A stretch of DNA of 64,000 nucleotides from Anastrepha obliqua (lineage: Eukaryota; Arthropoda; Insecta; Diptera; Tephritidae), in NCBI RefSeq assembly GCF_027943255.1, contig NC_072897.1, forward strand, positions 60,040,406 through 60,104,405, written 5' to 3'. Below are positions 29,427 to 40,368 of this stretch, piece after piece. The position numbers were made by a program, and so were the translations under genes. The stretch's first letter is position 1. Each line of letters opens with the position of its first letter. The notes under the pieces were generated by a model. It saw only the letters and a list, made by a program, of their open reading frames with translations. It was not told where the DNA came from and did no database searches.

Positions 29427-29652
29427 AATATTTAACTGTAGCTATAGCTCTAAGTAACGTATTGTTAGCAATTTAACTGCTATCTCAACTCAATAATTTC
29501 CTATACTTTTTTATATAATATAATATAATGTTTCATATCCACACATACTTTTTTACAAACCGGTGAGCCGAAGGCCCTGGCAGCCAGTGCTCCTTTTTTG
29601 CTGTGCAATAACAATTGTATTGTTGTTTCTCATTTTTATAAATAAATAAATA
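29427..29652 (+). other. 3' UTR and A/T tail of I-A
   Basis: This is non-coding. It contains the phrase ccctggcagccagtgct, also seen as ccctggcagctagtgct in the I-B 3' UTR (about 24990-25006), confirming family kinship. It ends in taaataaataaataa before the target duplication. Confidence 0.8.
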
Positions 29653-29664
29653 ATAAAACACTTA

Positions 29665-31580
29665 ACACAATTACTGGATGCTATAGAAAAAGAAGGTTTT
29701 AGACTTAAATTTACTAAATGTAGTTTTGCTTAAAATTCAGTCAAATATCTAGGCCATATAATACAAAATAATACAGTACGACCAATAAGGGACAGTTTAA
29801 TTTCAATCAAAAATTTTCCAATACCAAAAAATCAAAAAAATATAAGACAATTTTTAGGGAAAATTAACTTTTATCATGAATATATACCGAATAGTGTCAA
29901 AATATTAGAACCATTCCATAATTTACTTCGAAAAGATCAAAAATTTATTTGGTATGAAAGTTGTGAAAAATCATTTGAGGAAATAAAAATATTGTTATGC
30001 TCACAACCAATCTCGGAAATATTTGATCAAAATTTACCAATAAACATTTATACGGACGCATCTATTGAGGGAATTGGAGCTGTGTTGAAGCAAACACAGT
30101 TAAATGGAAAAGAAAAACCAGTAGCTTATTTCTCCAAAAAACTAAATCAAGTTCAAAAGAAGAAAAAGCAATATATAATATTTGGAATGTCTGGCCATTA
30201 AGGAAGCAGTAAGATATTGGCAGTACTGGTTAATGGGAAAGTCTTTTACGGTATATTCAGATCACAAACCATTGGAAAATTTAAATATTAAACCAAGAAC
30301 GGATGATGAATTAGGAGACCTAACATATTATCTAACACAGTATGATTTTAAAATAAAATACTCACCGGGTAGAACAAATATAGAAGCAGACTGTTTGAGT
30401 AGGAATCCTGTGTTAGAAGCAAATGAAGAGACACATGAACAATTAAAAATTGTAAACCTGATAACATTAAATGATATTATTATAGATCAAAAAAATAATA
30501 AACAAATCCAATACAGAAAAGACAAATTAATTTCAAAACAGAATGTTTACTATAAAAAAATTAAAAAAAGAGATAAAATTATTTTATCAGAAGAATTTAT
30601 TAAAAAAATAATCAATGATATAAACCAAACCATGTGCCATATAGGTGTAAAACAAATGCAAAACAAAATAGGTTCAGTATATACGGCAAAAAATTTAACA
30701 CTAAACATTAAAAATCAGTGCAAAAATTGTGAGATATGCATAAAAAATAAATCGATAGGACCGGCGACAAAACCATTTCAAATAGTCTCAATTGATACGA
30801 TAGGCGGTTTTGGAGGCACACGATCCACAAAGAAATATCTACATCTATTAGTAGATCACTTTACACGATACGCCTACATAATTACATCAAAAACACAAAA
30901 CGCTAATGATTTTTTTAAATTAATTAACAACGTAATAGAATCATATTCAATTGGAATGCTTCTTGCTGATCAATACCCTGGGATAAATTCAAAAGAATTT
31001 AGACAATTTTTAAATGAAAAATCAATACCATTAGTCTTCACCGCAGCAAATGCCCCTTTTTCTAACGGATTAAACGAAAGACTTAATCAAACAATTGTTA
31101 ACAAAATCAGATGTAAGATAAATGAAAATAGTAATAACAAAAAAGCTTGGACGACAATTGCTCATAATTGTATAGAACAATATAATAACACAATACATAC
31201 AGTTACTGGTTTTGCACCAAAATATCTATTAGATGGTACAGATGTCTCAATTTTGCCAAGTGAACTTAAAAAAGATAAATCAGATGTAGAATGGGTCAAA
31301 GATAGAAAATTAGCATTAAGCAATTCAATTGAATCATATAACTACATACAATAAACAAATATTTGACAGAAATAGAATACAACAAAATTTCAATACAGGA
31401 GATATGGTATATGTTGAGAATGGGAATAAATTAAACAGAAACAAATTAGATGAGGTAAAGATTGGTCCATTTGAAGTTGTAGAAAAACTATCAAATTCAA
31501 TTTATAAAATTAATACAGGTCATAAAAAAACAGAATCTAATCTTTTTCACATCACAAAACTCATACCAATTTTCAAATAG
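29665..31580 (+). pseudogene. pol: LTR-B pol: RT end, RNase H, integrase
   Basis: The RT connection (LGHII, NIRQFLGKINFYH) and RNase H (IYTDASIEGIGAVLK) run to a frame change near 30180 in an A-rich run. RNase H then ends (YSDHKPLENL; YSPGRTNIEADCLSR). Integrase follows: a zinc-binding region (CKNCEICIKNK) in which one expected His seems replaced, then the core with SIDTIGGFGG, LLADQYPGINSKEF and NGLNERLNQTIV supplying D, D and E. A second frame change near 31345 precedes the C-terminal domain (IGPFEVVEKLSNSIYKI), which ends at 31580. Confidence 0.85.
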
Positions 31581-31661
31581 ACCTAATTTTACTAAAGATA
31601 AAATGTATTTATGTTTAAACTGTATAAGATGTAAAGAAATTATATTTCTTATTATATAATA
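31581..31661 (+). repeat. LTR-B polypurine tract and left part of 3' LTR
   Basis: aaagataaaa at about 31597-31606 may be the polypurine tract, with the LTR starting at about 31605 (tgtatttatg). It is cut at 31661 by Helitron-2; the rest of the LTR resumes at 34644. Confidence 0.5.
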
Positions 31662-31747
31662 CTAGCTTATTCCCGTGGGTTTCACCCCACATTTCTATCA
31701 AAAAGTATGCAACGTAAATAAAACAACTTTAACTTTTTTAAGTCAGT

Positions 31748-32250
31748 TTAGGTATTATTTAAAACGATCGGATATACGACATTTTTTGTTATATTATTTT
31801 GAGTATAAACAAAAAGGTTTTTCGGTGCGCCTACTCTGGAGCAGGCTACATATAATTGGCCATGGGTAAAACATGAGTTGGTTAGATTGACTCCTGCTAC
31901 AGCTAATGATTGTCCCTGAGCTTTATTTATGGGCATTGCGAAAGCCAGTCTAATAGGAAATTGGAGGCGTCTAAAATTGAAAGGTATATCCGTCGGTATC
32001 ATTGGAATTCTTGGTGTGAAAACTTTGTGGTTTTCAAAATTTCCTGATAAAACCATAGCTTCTATAACATTCGGTAAAAGTTTCGTGATGATTAGCCTTG
32101 TGCCATTGCATAAACGTGGAGGATCCAAATTACGCAGCATAATTATCATGGCCCCCTTTCTAAAAGCTTTTTGCGAATATAGATATTGCAATGGAATGCA
32201 TCAGCTGTTTTTTCTTTACATATTTACAGTGATGGCGATTAAACGATGAT
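31748..32250 (-). pseudogene. Helitron-2 Pif1-like helicase, C-terminal fragment
   Basis: Open from about 32191 to 31748: LRNLDPPRLCNGTRLII, FTPRIPMIPTDIPF, RLAFAMPINKAQGQSL (helicase motif V-like), HGQLYVACSRVGAPKNL (motif VI with the arginine finger region). This is the last 145 or so residues of a Helitron helicase. The ATPase Walker motifs and Rep domain are absent. Confidence 0.88.
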
Positions 32251-32689
32251 TTTATAACTTGTGGTGTACACTGTCAATATTTTCCGCTAGTTAAACTTGC
32301 ACTTCAATTTGATGTGTGTGGTTTGCTATTTTATTAATTTGGATTATTTCATATTTAATTTCAAAATAAAACTATTTTAGCTTACATACGTAATCATATA
32401 GCTTTGAGTATAATATTTAGCTAAACCGGCATTATTATCTAGGCATGGCGTAGTTTTTAAAGCATTTTTTTTAAATAAAATTCATATTTCGCTTAGATTG
32501 CTGGACTGTTTACTTACCGATAAAGCTTTACCAATAAGAGAATGCATTCAATTCAGCAATACCTCTATCGTTGATAATATAAATTCGTTTCTATATCAAA
32601 TGGTCTAACCCCCATTTTTCTCTAAGCTCATATTTTTTCTAGGAGTACTAAATACTAACTTCATTAAACTTTTTACCATTTTTTAGTAT

Positions 32690-32790
32690 TCTACCATAAA
32701 TGAGTCCAGTGATATGCAGTATGAAAAATCCAATTTCTATAGGAGGTGTCACGATTTCCAGCTATCAACAGTTTTCATGCAGGTGTTAGG
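32690..32790 (-). repeat. Helitron-2 tandem unit, left of the mariner insertion
   Basis: A diverged unit (ccagtgatatgcagtatgaaaaa, ataggaggtgtcacg, gcaggtgttagg) matches the units at 34108-34530. The mariner element is inserted inside this array. Confidence 0.65.
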
Positions 32791-32792
32791 TA

Positions 32793-34107
32793 CAGGGTGG
32801 TTGATGAATTTTGCTACATTAAGAAACTCAAATAACTTTTTTTTAGTGTATGGAATTCATTTATTTTTTTTTTTTTCAAGTTGAAGGTCATTAAATTTTA
32901 TTAAATGTAGCTTAACTAGTTTTAAAAATAATTGAATTTAAATGCCTCCCATGCTCGTTGACACAAGTGCGGCATCTTAGTAAAAAGTTGTTCATTGCTG
33001 CTTTGAGAGTTGCGACAGGAATAGCCGCAATTGTTGCCCGAATGGATTGTTTCAGTTCATCCAAATTTGTTGGCTTTGTTTTATAAACTTCTTGTTTACA
33101 TAAACCCCACAAGAAAAAGTCAGGTGCAGTAAGGTCAGGGGACCTGGGGGGCCAACGAAATTCGGAGTTTCTTGAAATCAGTTTATTGGGAAATTTTCGT
33201 CGCAACTCTGTCATAACAGTCTGGGCTATGTGAGACGTTGCCCCATCTTGTTGAAACCACACAGAGTTGAAAGGAATTCTCTTTCGGCGTAGTTCTGGAT
33301 AGAAAAATTCTTTCAGCATTTTCAAATAACGGTCTCCAGTAACCGTAACGGTGTGACCATTTTCTTCAAAAAAATAAGGCCCGACAATACAGCGTGAAGA
33401 AACCGCACACCACACTGTCACGCGAAGAGGATGCAATTCCGTCTCGTGGAGTATCTGTGGGTTAGAAGTACTCCATATTCGACAATTTTGTTTGTTCACA
33501 TTGCCGTTTAAATCGAAATGGGCCTCATCAGACATGAAAAGGCAGTTTAACATGTTTTGGTCTTCTTCCACCATTTGCAGGATCTTCTTGCAAAATTCCA
33601 AGCGAATCGGCAAGTCTGCTGCATTCAGTTTGTTAACCATTTGAATTTTGTAGGGAAATAAGTCTAAATCTTTGTGCATTATTGTTTGCAAAGACTGTCG
33701 GCTGACACCAAGTTGAGCAGATAAGCTTCTTGTTGAAACCCTTGGATTGCTTTGTATAGCTGCAGCTACAGCAGCGATCGTTTCCTCCGTCCGAACTGGT
33801 GGGTTTCGATGATAAGGCCTTCTTGCGACTGTTCCTTGCTCAGCAAAATTATTCACCAGTCTTATTATGGTCCATCTGCTCGGGGGATCGCCGCCAAACA
33901 TCCGCCTGTACTCTCTCTGTACCAAAACTACGGACTCCAGTGCGTGATAGCGGCGGACTATCCAAATTCTTGTTTGCGTGTCCCAGTTATCCATTTTAAT
34001 AAATTTTAAAGATCAATCTGCAAATTAAAACAAAAATGGAACAGATAACTTAAAAAGAAAAAAAGTTATTCAATGTTTTTTGGTAGCGGCTTGCATCAGC
34101 CACCCTG
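32793..34107 (-). mobile_element. Tc1/mariner-group transposon with intact transposase
   Basis: The ends are inverted: cagggtggttgatg at 32793 and, on the other strand, cagggtggctgatg from 34107 (13 of 14 alike). TA dinucleotides flank both ends (32791-32792 and 34108-34109), the normal target duplication. At 1315 bp with one uninterrupted transposase it looks complete. It is inserted in the tandem array of Helitron-2. Confidence 0.88.
32912..33994 (-). CDS. Tc1/mariner-group transposase, 360 aa, intact
   Basis: The ATG at 33994 starts MDNWDTQTRIWIVRRYHALE. The N-terminal part (residues 1-60) resembles the DUF4817-type helix-turn-helix; a second HTH-like part (STRSLSAQLGVSRQSLQTI) follows. 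Catalytic core: D in FMSDEAHFDLNG, D in FQQDGATSHIA and D in PPRSPDLTAPDFFLWG, with 36 residues between the second and third Asp. It cuts and pastes its own element at TA. No stop or frameshift is seen. Old relatives lie at 43650-44500 and 62605-63140. Confidence 0.9.
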   Translation of the reverse strand: MDNWDTQTRIWIVRRYHALESVVLVQREYRRMFGGDPPSRWTIIRLVNNFAEQGTVARRPYHRNPPVRTEETIAAVAAAIQSNPRVSTRSLSAQLGVSRQSLQTIMHKDLDLFPYKIQMVNKLNAADLPIRLEFCKKILQMVEEDQNMLNCLFMSDEAHFDLNGNVNKQNCRIWSTSNPQILHETELHPLRVTVWCAVSSRCIVGPYFFEENGHTVTVTGDRYLKMLKEFFYPELRRKRIPFNSVWFQQDGATSHIAQTVMTELRRKFPNKLISRNSEFRWPPRSPDLTAPDFFLWGLCKQEVYKTKPTNLDELKQSIRATIAAIPVATLKAAMNNFLLRCRTCVNEHGRHLNSIIFKTS

Positions 34108-34530
34108 TATTAAACTTATATAATCTCTTACCAAATTTCAGTTGTCTAGCCCAAATACTTCCGGAGATATGGGCAATGAAAAATTGCATTTATATGGGAG
34201 GTGCCAAGCCTTTTTCGTTTTTCTCAGTTTTCTTGGAGGTGTTAGGGATTAACCTCATATAACCCCTTCCCAAATTTCATTGGTCTAGCCTAAATTCTTC
34301 CGAGATATGGACTATAAAAAATTCCAGTTGTATGGGAGGTGCCACGCCCCCTTTTTCGTTATTCGCAGTTTTTCGTGATGTGGTAAGGAATAATGTCATA
34401 TAACCCTTTACCAAATTTCAGTAGTCTAACGTAAATATTATACTTCCAGAAATACAGACTGTTAAAAATTCCATTTGTATGGGAGGTGCCACGCCCCCTA
34501 TATATACCAAAATATTTTTTAGCCCATGAC
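34108..34530 (-). repeat. Helitron-2 subterminal array, about 130-bp units
   Basis: ccaaatttca recurs at about 34131, 34271 and 34411, each with a following atgggaggtgcca near 34195, 34334 and 34480. These are units of about 140 bp, on the same plan as the Helitron-1 array but of different sequence. Confidence 0.8.
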
Positions 34531-34643
34531 CATCCCGGTAAGGTATCCAGTTCGTGTTTCAAATTTGGTTACGATCGGTTTATGCGTTTAGGACGCAAGT
34601 CGATCTATAGATACATACATAATTTGAATTTTATATATATAGA

Positions 34644-34941
34644 TTACATTATATCACATTATGTTACATTATATAACATATTCACTCTGGCTTTTGTCTG
34701 TGATTTTTAACAAATTATTTAACCTGCAAGATAAGACCTAAAAAGGGAAAGTTCGAATAATAAACTTTAAATGTCGTTTCTTGTTTTCAGGTAAGTTAAC
34801 ATTGTAAAATAGGTGAACTAAGTGATTGATGGTTTATGAATTTAGATATTAAAATAAAAAAATCTTGTTTTCAGAACAAAGCAACACGTTTTATTTATTT
34901 AAGAACAATATTCCCCGTAAATAAGACATTATCATCTTATA
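34644..34941 (+). repeat. 3' LTR of LTR-B (right part)
   Basis: It matches 8970-9267 almost base for base from ttacattatatcacattatg to tcttata. It carries the same splice-like words (cttgttttcaggtaagt). It is separated from its left part (31605-31661) by Helitron-2. Confidence 0.85.
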
Positions 34942-35216
34942 TACTAATTAATCCCTTAATCTAGCGCGCTTTCATAGGCCCGGCGCACATTCATAGGCAC
35001 AGCATTGTATGTACAGTAACCTTCAAATCTCTGATTTCAGAGTAAGTTTCTAACCTTGCAGATATATGCATATGTTTTGTGCACCTTTTATCAATTTAAG
35101 AACCACATACATAAAGTAATATACCAATTACCTATTTACCTACTATCAGAGAACATAAAATAATTGTTTCGGAATTCTCTCCTACTATTGAAATGTCCGA
35201 ACTGTTTTATTAGATA
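34942..35216. other. Unassigned sequence between LTR-B and copy 2
   Basis: No gene or known element is recognised in these 275 bp. This is the only visible right flank of LTR-B and could be older repeat or unique DNA. Confidence 0.5.
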
Positions 35217-35502
35217 CTTGTACCAGAGAATGTTAATGCAATGAGAAGGAGCAAATGTTAAAAGAGCTTTTTTCGAGTTCTAATTTATAGATTCATAATA
35301 AGGTCATTTCAAATTCAACTTTCCTGAAGAGGTCGGAATTGCAGATATTTACCACGCGAGTGACGCGAGTGGAGGGTTTCTATATTTACTTACCACGCTA
35401 GGCCAAGAATTCAGATATTTTCTGCGTTTACCATACTACTGAGGACGTTCATAAGATTTTTCGGCACACTACTAAGGAAATCGAAGCGAATAAATTTGCG
35501 AT

Positions 35503-35607
35503 TAAGAAGGCCGCGCGGTAGTTAGTTTGTGGTGCAGAAGCTAAAGTCGTCGGAGTTATTCGTTTTGTGTTTTTGCACGTATTTAATTCAGGTTCAAGTC
35601 CTGAAGT
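35503..35607 (+). repeat. tRNA-like module 2 in copy 2
   Basis: This is the plus-strand counterpart of 14380-14485: a T-arm with B box ggttcaagtcc at 35591-35601 and a 5-bp T-stem; the D-arm-like part is near 35510-35540. Confidence 0.5.
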
Positions 35608-36007
35608 CATATTTTTTTTCTTGCACATTTTTTTTTACAATTCAAACCAGGAAAGTTTGGTAAAATTTTTGAGTTTATTTTAATTAAAATTTCTTTAAAA
35701 TACTGTTTTTTGTATTTTATAAATGGAAATTTCTTTTCGGTATAAAATAGTTCATACTGGATATGACCTGATTTTTATATAAATCAATCAAAACAGAAAA
35801 TATGTACATATGTCTATAATCTATTTCATCAAATCCAAATTATATTGATGAGAAAATATCATTCTAATATCCGTCCAGAAAGCCAAACGCGCATACACAG
35901 ATGCATATGCATATAATTACGCATACAAACTTTCAACTAACGCAGAATATGTACATATAAAACTGCGAATCGAATAAATGAGTGATTTAGAAAAGATCAT
36001 CAATAAT

Positions 36008-36092
36008 TGTAGATTGGCGCAATCGTGAAAGACGTGTCGTATATGCAGTACATCGTCCCATATTTGACTCAAGTTCAAGTCCTGTACCCACT
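36008..36092 (+). repeat. tRNA-like module 1 in copy 2
   Basis: The A box tggcgcaatcg is at 36015-36025 and the B box agttcaagtcc at 36072-36082, a spacing in the pol III range. It corresponds to 13895-13982 in copy 1. No intact cloverleaf is seen. Confidence 0.55.
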
Positions 36093-36461
36093 TTTCTTTG
36101 TTCGATTTTTTTATTTAATTTTTTGTATTTGGTTTAATTAGAATTGATTTAAAATAGTGCATTCAGGTTTTTCTAATACCTGTTATATTATTTAGAAATT
36201 TATTTTCTAAAACAGCCATAAAGGCAATCATAAGAATATGCATTCCTATATTTAATCTCTTCAGTCAAATCTGAACTACTTACATACATATGTATATTGA
36301 TGAGAAAATATTCTAATATCCATGAATGCATCCAGAAAGCCAAACGCGCATACACGCATATGTATATAAATATATGTATACACATATATACAAACCTTCA
36401 ACGAACGCATAACGTATGCATACAAAAAACAACAACTGCGACCGTCTTCCTGTCCGTCAGT

Positions 36462-36902
36462 GAAAAGATGGGATATGTATACCCTATGAGCAAAACGAAT
36501 CGGGAAGGTGATGTTGACTGTTTTCTTCGATTGCCAAGGGGTAGGCACCATGAGTACCTTCCATCGGGCCAGACAGTCAATAAAGAATATTATTCATCCG
36601 TTTTGAAACCTTTGAGAGATGCTGTATGTTGCAAACGGCCGGAAATGTGAGCAAACAATTCTTGGATTTTGCGAGATGGTAACGTGCCATCGCACCGATC
36701 AAAAAGATCAAAGAGAATACGACGAAGCAGCTGAAGGCCATGTCGGCCTGCCGGGGGTGTTTGGAGGACTGGGTTAAGCGTTGGCACATGTGTGTTCCTT
36801 CAGACGGGTCATATTTTGAAGGAGATAATATAAATTTTCCTTAAATTTAACTCTGTTTTGTTTAATTTAAACATTCCCGGTACTTTCTAATCATAAGGTA
36901 CA
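36462..36902 (+). pseudogene. Mariner transposase fragment (inside copy 2)
   Basis: Plus-strand text reads GYVYPMSKTNREGDVDCF, then EYLPSGQTVNKEYYSSVLKP and, in other frames, the C-terminal WVKRWHMCVPSDGSYFEGD-like tail, ending in a mariner-like inverted end (ccggtactttctaatcataagg). It is the same captured fragment as 13133-13560. Confidence 0.75.
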
Positions 36903-37489
36903 TACATGTGGCTTTGCGGACAGCAATGTGTGATTCGCTGGAAGTCGCATTAACTCGCGACTGGCGCACAGTTAGAAGACATATTTACATGCATATAAGG
37001 GTGCATACATACATACGGAGCCGCGGCCACTCGACATGACAAAAATTTAAGATTTATCAAATATTGGCAAATAATTCCACGCGAAATATTCCAATATTGA
37101 CTATTTTCGAATGGTCGCGAAAATTGGCATATGGGCGGCTCGTTTTATGAATGAAATTGAAATATGAGCTCTAACTTATGAATGAACTTTTTGTTTTGTT
37201 CTAAATTGTTCAGCGCCGTCGCTGATAGAATCATGGCCGCTGCGACTGCGTCTACGAATGTATTTTGTTTTTGTAGTCGCTAGGCTTAGATTTTAGCTTT
37301 GGGCGACATGCGCATGTGAGGTATGTGTTTTTGTTGTGTTCTAGAACATTTTAGAATGTGCGGTGGCAAAGCGGCCATGGCGTTGCGCTTGCTGTTGCTT
37401 TTGCGTCTATCAAAGTACATATCGTGTTTTTGTAAGTACAATATTAGGAATATCGACTGGTGAAAGACAAAAGTACACGGAAGCAAGAA

Positions 37490-38030
37490 GGGAGCGCTGT
37501 GCTCGCGCATATACATATGCATGAATGTATGAACGTGCATGGATATAGTAACATATGAATGCAATTATTTTGTAGGAAGTTTAGAAGGCAAGTAGGTATA
37601 TATGTATGTATATATGCTAGGACATAATACATACATAGAGCAGAATTGTTTTTGCACTTGTTAGGAAGAAACTCGCTAGTGCGTATGTGTATTTGTCTTG
37701 TAAGAATGTGATGTGCTGTGACTTGTGTACATACATAAGTCAAGGTTATTTGGGCATACATGCATATGTACATATGTATGAAAGGATGATGTTCTTGCGC
37801 TTGTGCATTATTGTTTTTCATATACAAATGTACATACCTACATATGTATGTAAATGCTGTCGAATACATAAACAATAAATTGACATACAATATAAAATAA
37901 GTGTTGATTTATCTTAAACCGTTTTTTTTTTCTTAATGCACATGTACATACATATTATGTATGTATATTGTCATATACCATCATTTATGTACATATAGAG
38001 TATACGTTCATTTATGAATGTATTTAATGA
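37490..38030. repeat. tacata/catatg microsatellite-like tract (copy 2)
   Basis: Inverse of 12030-12520. The open frames here are low-complexity artefacts. Confidence 0.8.
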
Positions 38031-38149
38031 AAAACTTCATGAATTACTTTCAGAACTTTATTAAAATTAATTCGCGTCGCGCGCATGCACAAAACCTTGG
38101 TTCACAACGCAGGCGCAGAAATAAACGCACTGTGTATTTATCCTCCCCA

Positions 38150-38870
38150 TGTGACTCGGCATCAATTCTCGGCGCCAATTTTTTTTTTTTTTTAAATGTG
38201 TTTTTTTTAATGTAATCGTAAAAAATTTTTAATAAATTTTATGTATCCGCTTATCATTTCAAAAGTAACAAAATGGTAAAAAAATAAGCAGTCGAAGAAA
38301 TAAATGCACCGCCTATTTTTCCTCGCCACATGTTAGACTCGATTTCAATTCCCAGTGCAAACCTTTTTTTATTAATTATTTTTTTTTTTAATTCGTTTTT
38401 TTTTATGTAATTAAAAAAAGTATGTAATAAATTTTACGTATTCGCTTATTATTTCAAAAATACGAAAATATTAAAAATTTAATTAGTTTAATGTATTTAT
38501 CCTCCCCACGTGACTCGGCATCAATTCTCGGTGCAAATTTTTTTTTTTCGTTTTTAAATTTTTTTTTTTAATGTAATCGTAAAAAAATTTTTAATAAATT
38601 TTATGTATCCGCTTATCATTTCAAAAGTAACAAAATGGTCAAAAAATAAGCAGTCGAAGAAATAAACGCACCGCCTATTTTTCCTCGCCACATGTTAGAC
38701 TCGAGTTCAATTCCCGGTGCAAACTTTTTTTTATAAATTTTATTTTTTAAAATCGTTTTTTTTTAATGTAATTGAAAAAAAAAAATTAAGTAATAAATTT
38801 TACGTATTCGCTTATTATTTCAAAAATACGAAAATAGTACAAATTTAATTGGTTTAATGTCGAGGTGAGA
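38150..38870. repeat. A/T-rich tandem array (copy 2)
   Basis: Inverse of the 11100-11930 array, with the same alternating units (aagcagtcgaagaaataaa; gtttaatgtatttatcctcccc) and tRNA-like cores near 38325-38360 and 38690-38725. Confidence 0.8.
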
Positions 38871-39059
38871 AATGTGTTGTGTGTTGAGGTGAAAGATGTG
38901 TGGTGTTTCTAATTTTTGTGTGGGCAAAAGTCAGTGAGGTGTCTTTAAACTCGGTGTGCTAAATGACCTTATTACAAATCTTTCAGATCTCAATTGTACT
39001 AAAAAAAGCTTACAGTAACATTTGCACCTTCTCATTGCATTAACATTCTCTGCTTGTAC

Positions 39060-39640
39060 TGTTTTCTGCTACTTACTGTACGCTCATGTTCGCACTTGAC
39101 GCACAGCAGCTGCGGCTGTCGAGTATTTAGAAAGACATATTTACATACATATATTAATGCATACACATGTATGTATGAAATATTGGCAAATAATTATACG
39201 CGAAATATTCCAATATTGACTATTTTCGAATGGTCGAGAAAATTGGCATATGGCGGCTCGTTTTATGGATGAAAGCAGATACTTTGCTCGTAGAAATATG
39301 AGCTCGAATTTATCAATGAATTTATTGATGATGAGATTTTGGTGAAACTGTTCAGCGCTGCCGCGCCTTTTTTAGGCTGTTCAGCACCATGTCAACTAGA
39401 ATGATGGCCGCTACGGCTGCGCTTATTAATGCATTTTGTTCTTGTAGTCGTTAGGCATAGAATTTTAGCTTTGAACGACATACGCATTTAGAGGAATAAA
39501 GTGAGTGCCCTGTGTGTGCGGTTGTATGTAGATGCATATGTGTATATTGTATTGCATTGCATCCAAGCATTGTTTTGCTGCAAGTTCAGAACACATATAT
39601 GTATGTACATAGGCTAGTTGCCATAGTATAGCATATGTAT
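39060..39640 (+). repeat. Old relative of the 3.8-kb TIR element
   Basis: Text such as atattggcaaataatt, cgcgaaatattccaatattgac, gactattttcgaatggtcg and attggcatatg parallels the interior of copy 2 (37050-37330) in the same orientation, with many differences. Further diverged relatives are at 42600-42900 (reverse) and 49000-49330. Copy 2 thus inserted beside or into an older family member. Confidence 0.7.
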
Positions 39641-40226
39641 AAAAAATTCACATATTTAAATTTGCATATGCCATCTTCCACAACAAAACTCAATAGGCGA
39701 GGTATTCTAAACGATGAGGTATCCAAATGATGCGAAAAACAAACGACTTATCAGTGCGAGAGTTAGTCGATGATTGAAGTTTTTTCTTATCGTACTGTAT
39801 GATAGTGTATGATAATTTCAGTGATTTCGTAAGGTTGAAAGAAAATTTAGTTGGTTATTAAAGTTAATAGTGAGTTCCAATAATAATTATTATGAGGGGA
39901 CTTATCACTGGAACCTGAAAGATCTTTTGTGCTCTTTCATGGATTCAGTGTATTTCTCTGAGCCCAACTTACGCAATAAAGTTTGGTACTTATCCTATTT
40001 TATTGAGTCTTATTTCCTCCTCTGCTAAAATGTTGGTTTAACAAAAAACAATATTGGGTAGCTTAAATAAAGTTAATTTTAAGCATGTTCGCAAGTGAAT
40101 TATGATCTATTTGTTTTTGTTGGACCTTAGTTTATTGAGATTAATTCATTGAGTTCGTAATAAGATAGAGTCACAATCACGTACTTTTTGGCAAGCGTAT
40201 TGGGTGAAAAAAAGAGCAAAGGAAAA
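39641..40226. other. Unassigned stretch left of the Transib-like element
   Basis: No gene or recognised element. The longest open frames are short and lack domains. It forms the left host flank of the Transib-like insertion (target copy catcg at 40227-40231). Confidence 0.5.
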
Positions 40227-40368
40227 CATCGCACATACCGGTATTTTGATAATCTAGGCGGCCAAAAGTCAATTTTGTAAAATGCATTAATTGATTTTAA
40301 TGATGAATAAAATAAAAAGATAACACAATAGAGTATTCACTCCACCCCCTCTCGCGCTTTTTCGTCGC

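Larger units (their letters stand above)
15328..29652 (+). mobile_element. I-A: I-clade non-LTR retrotransposon, host of I-B
   Basis: It starts with cagttctcgac and ends in a (taaa)n-type tail (about 29638-29652), bracketed by a 12-bp duplication. It has two ORFs: a CCHC nucleic-acid-binding ORF1 (15519-16336 joined to 25073-25712) and ORF2 with endonuclease, RT and RNase H (25747-29426). The I clade is inferred from that domain set, the ORF1 finger pattern and the A/T-rich simple tail. The element is split by I-B at 16337-25058. ORF2 has one frameshift and one internal stop. Confidence 0.85.
31662..34643 (-). mobile_element. Helitron-2, internally deleted, both ends present
   Basis: On the minus strand the 5' end is TCTATATATATAAAATTC at 34643 (preceded by A). 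The 3' end is a hairpin-like stretch (ggggtgaaacccacggg) followed by CTAG at 31662 and host T. These are Helitron hallmarks. Coding content is only the C-terminal helicase piece at 31748-32250. The rest of Rep/helicase is missing, so it is a non-autonomous deletion form. It is inserted in the 3' LTR of LTR-B and itself holds a Tc1/mariner element. Confidence 0.85.
8965..34941 (+). mobile_element. LTR-B: Ty3/Gypsy element exploded by later insertions
   Basis: The two LTR copies (8965-9267 and 34644-34941) match over about 300 bp. Between them gag, protease, RT, RNase H and integrase occur in order on the plus strand, in pieces: 9295-10982, 14772-15327, 29665-31580. The coding text continues across each gap, and the gaps are filled by the 3.8-kb TIR element (10989-14764) and by I-A (15328-29652). 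The outer parts of both LTRs are cut by Helitrons. Base composition is strikingly AT-rich compared with LTR-A. All coding pieces carry frameshifts. Its own target duplication cannot be seen because the 5' LTR start is beyond Helitron-1. Confidence 0.85.
35224..39052. mobile_element. 3.8-kb non-coding TIR transposon, copy 2 (inverted relative to copy 1)
   Basis: The ends are cagagaatgttaatgcaatg at 35224 and its complement ending at 39052. The flanks are the 7-bp duplication cttgtac (35217-35223 and 39053-39059). The interior is the reverse complement of copy 1 with long identical stretches (for example around 35340-35480 against 14500-14650). It has no transposase of its own. Copies 1 and 2 form a 3.8-kb inverted pair with 20.5 kb between them. 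Confidence 0.85.
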
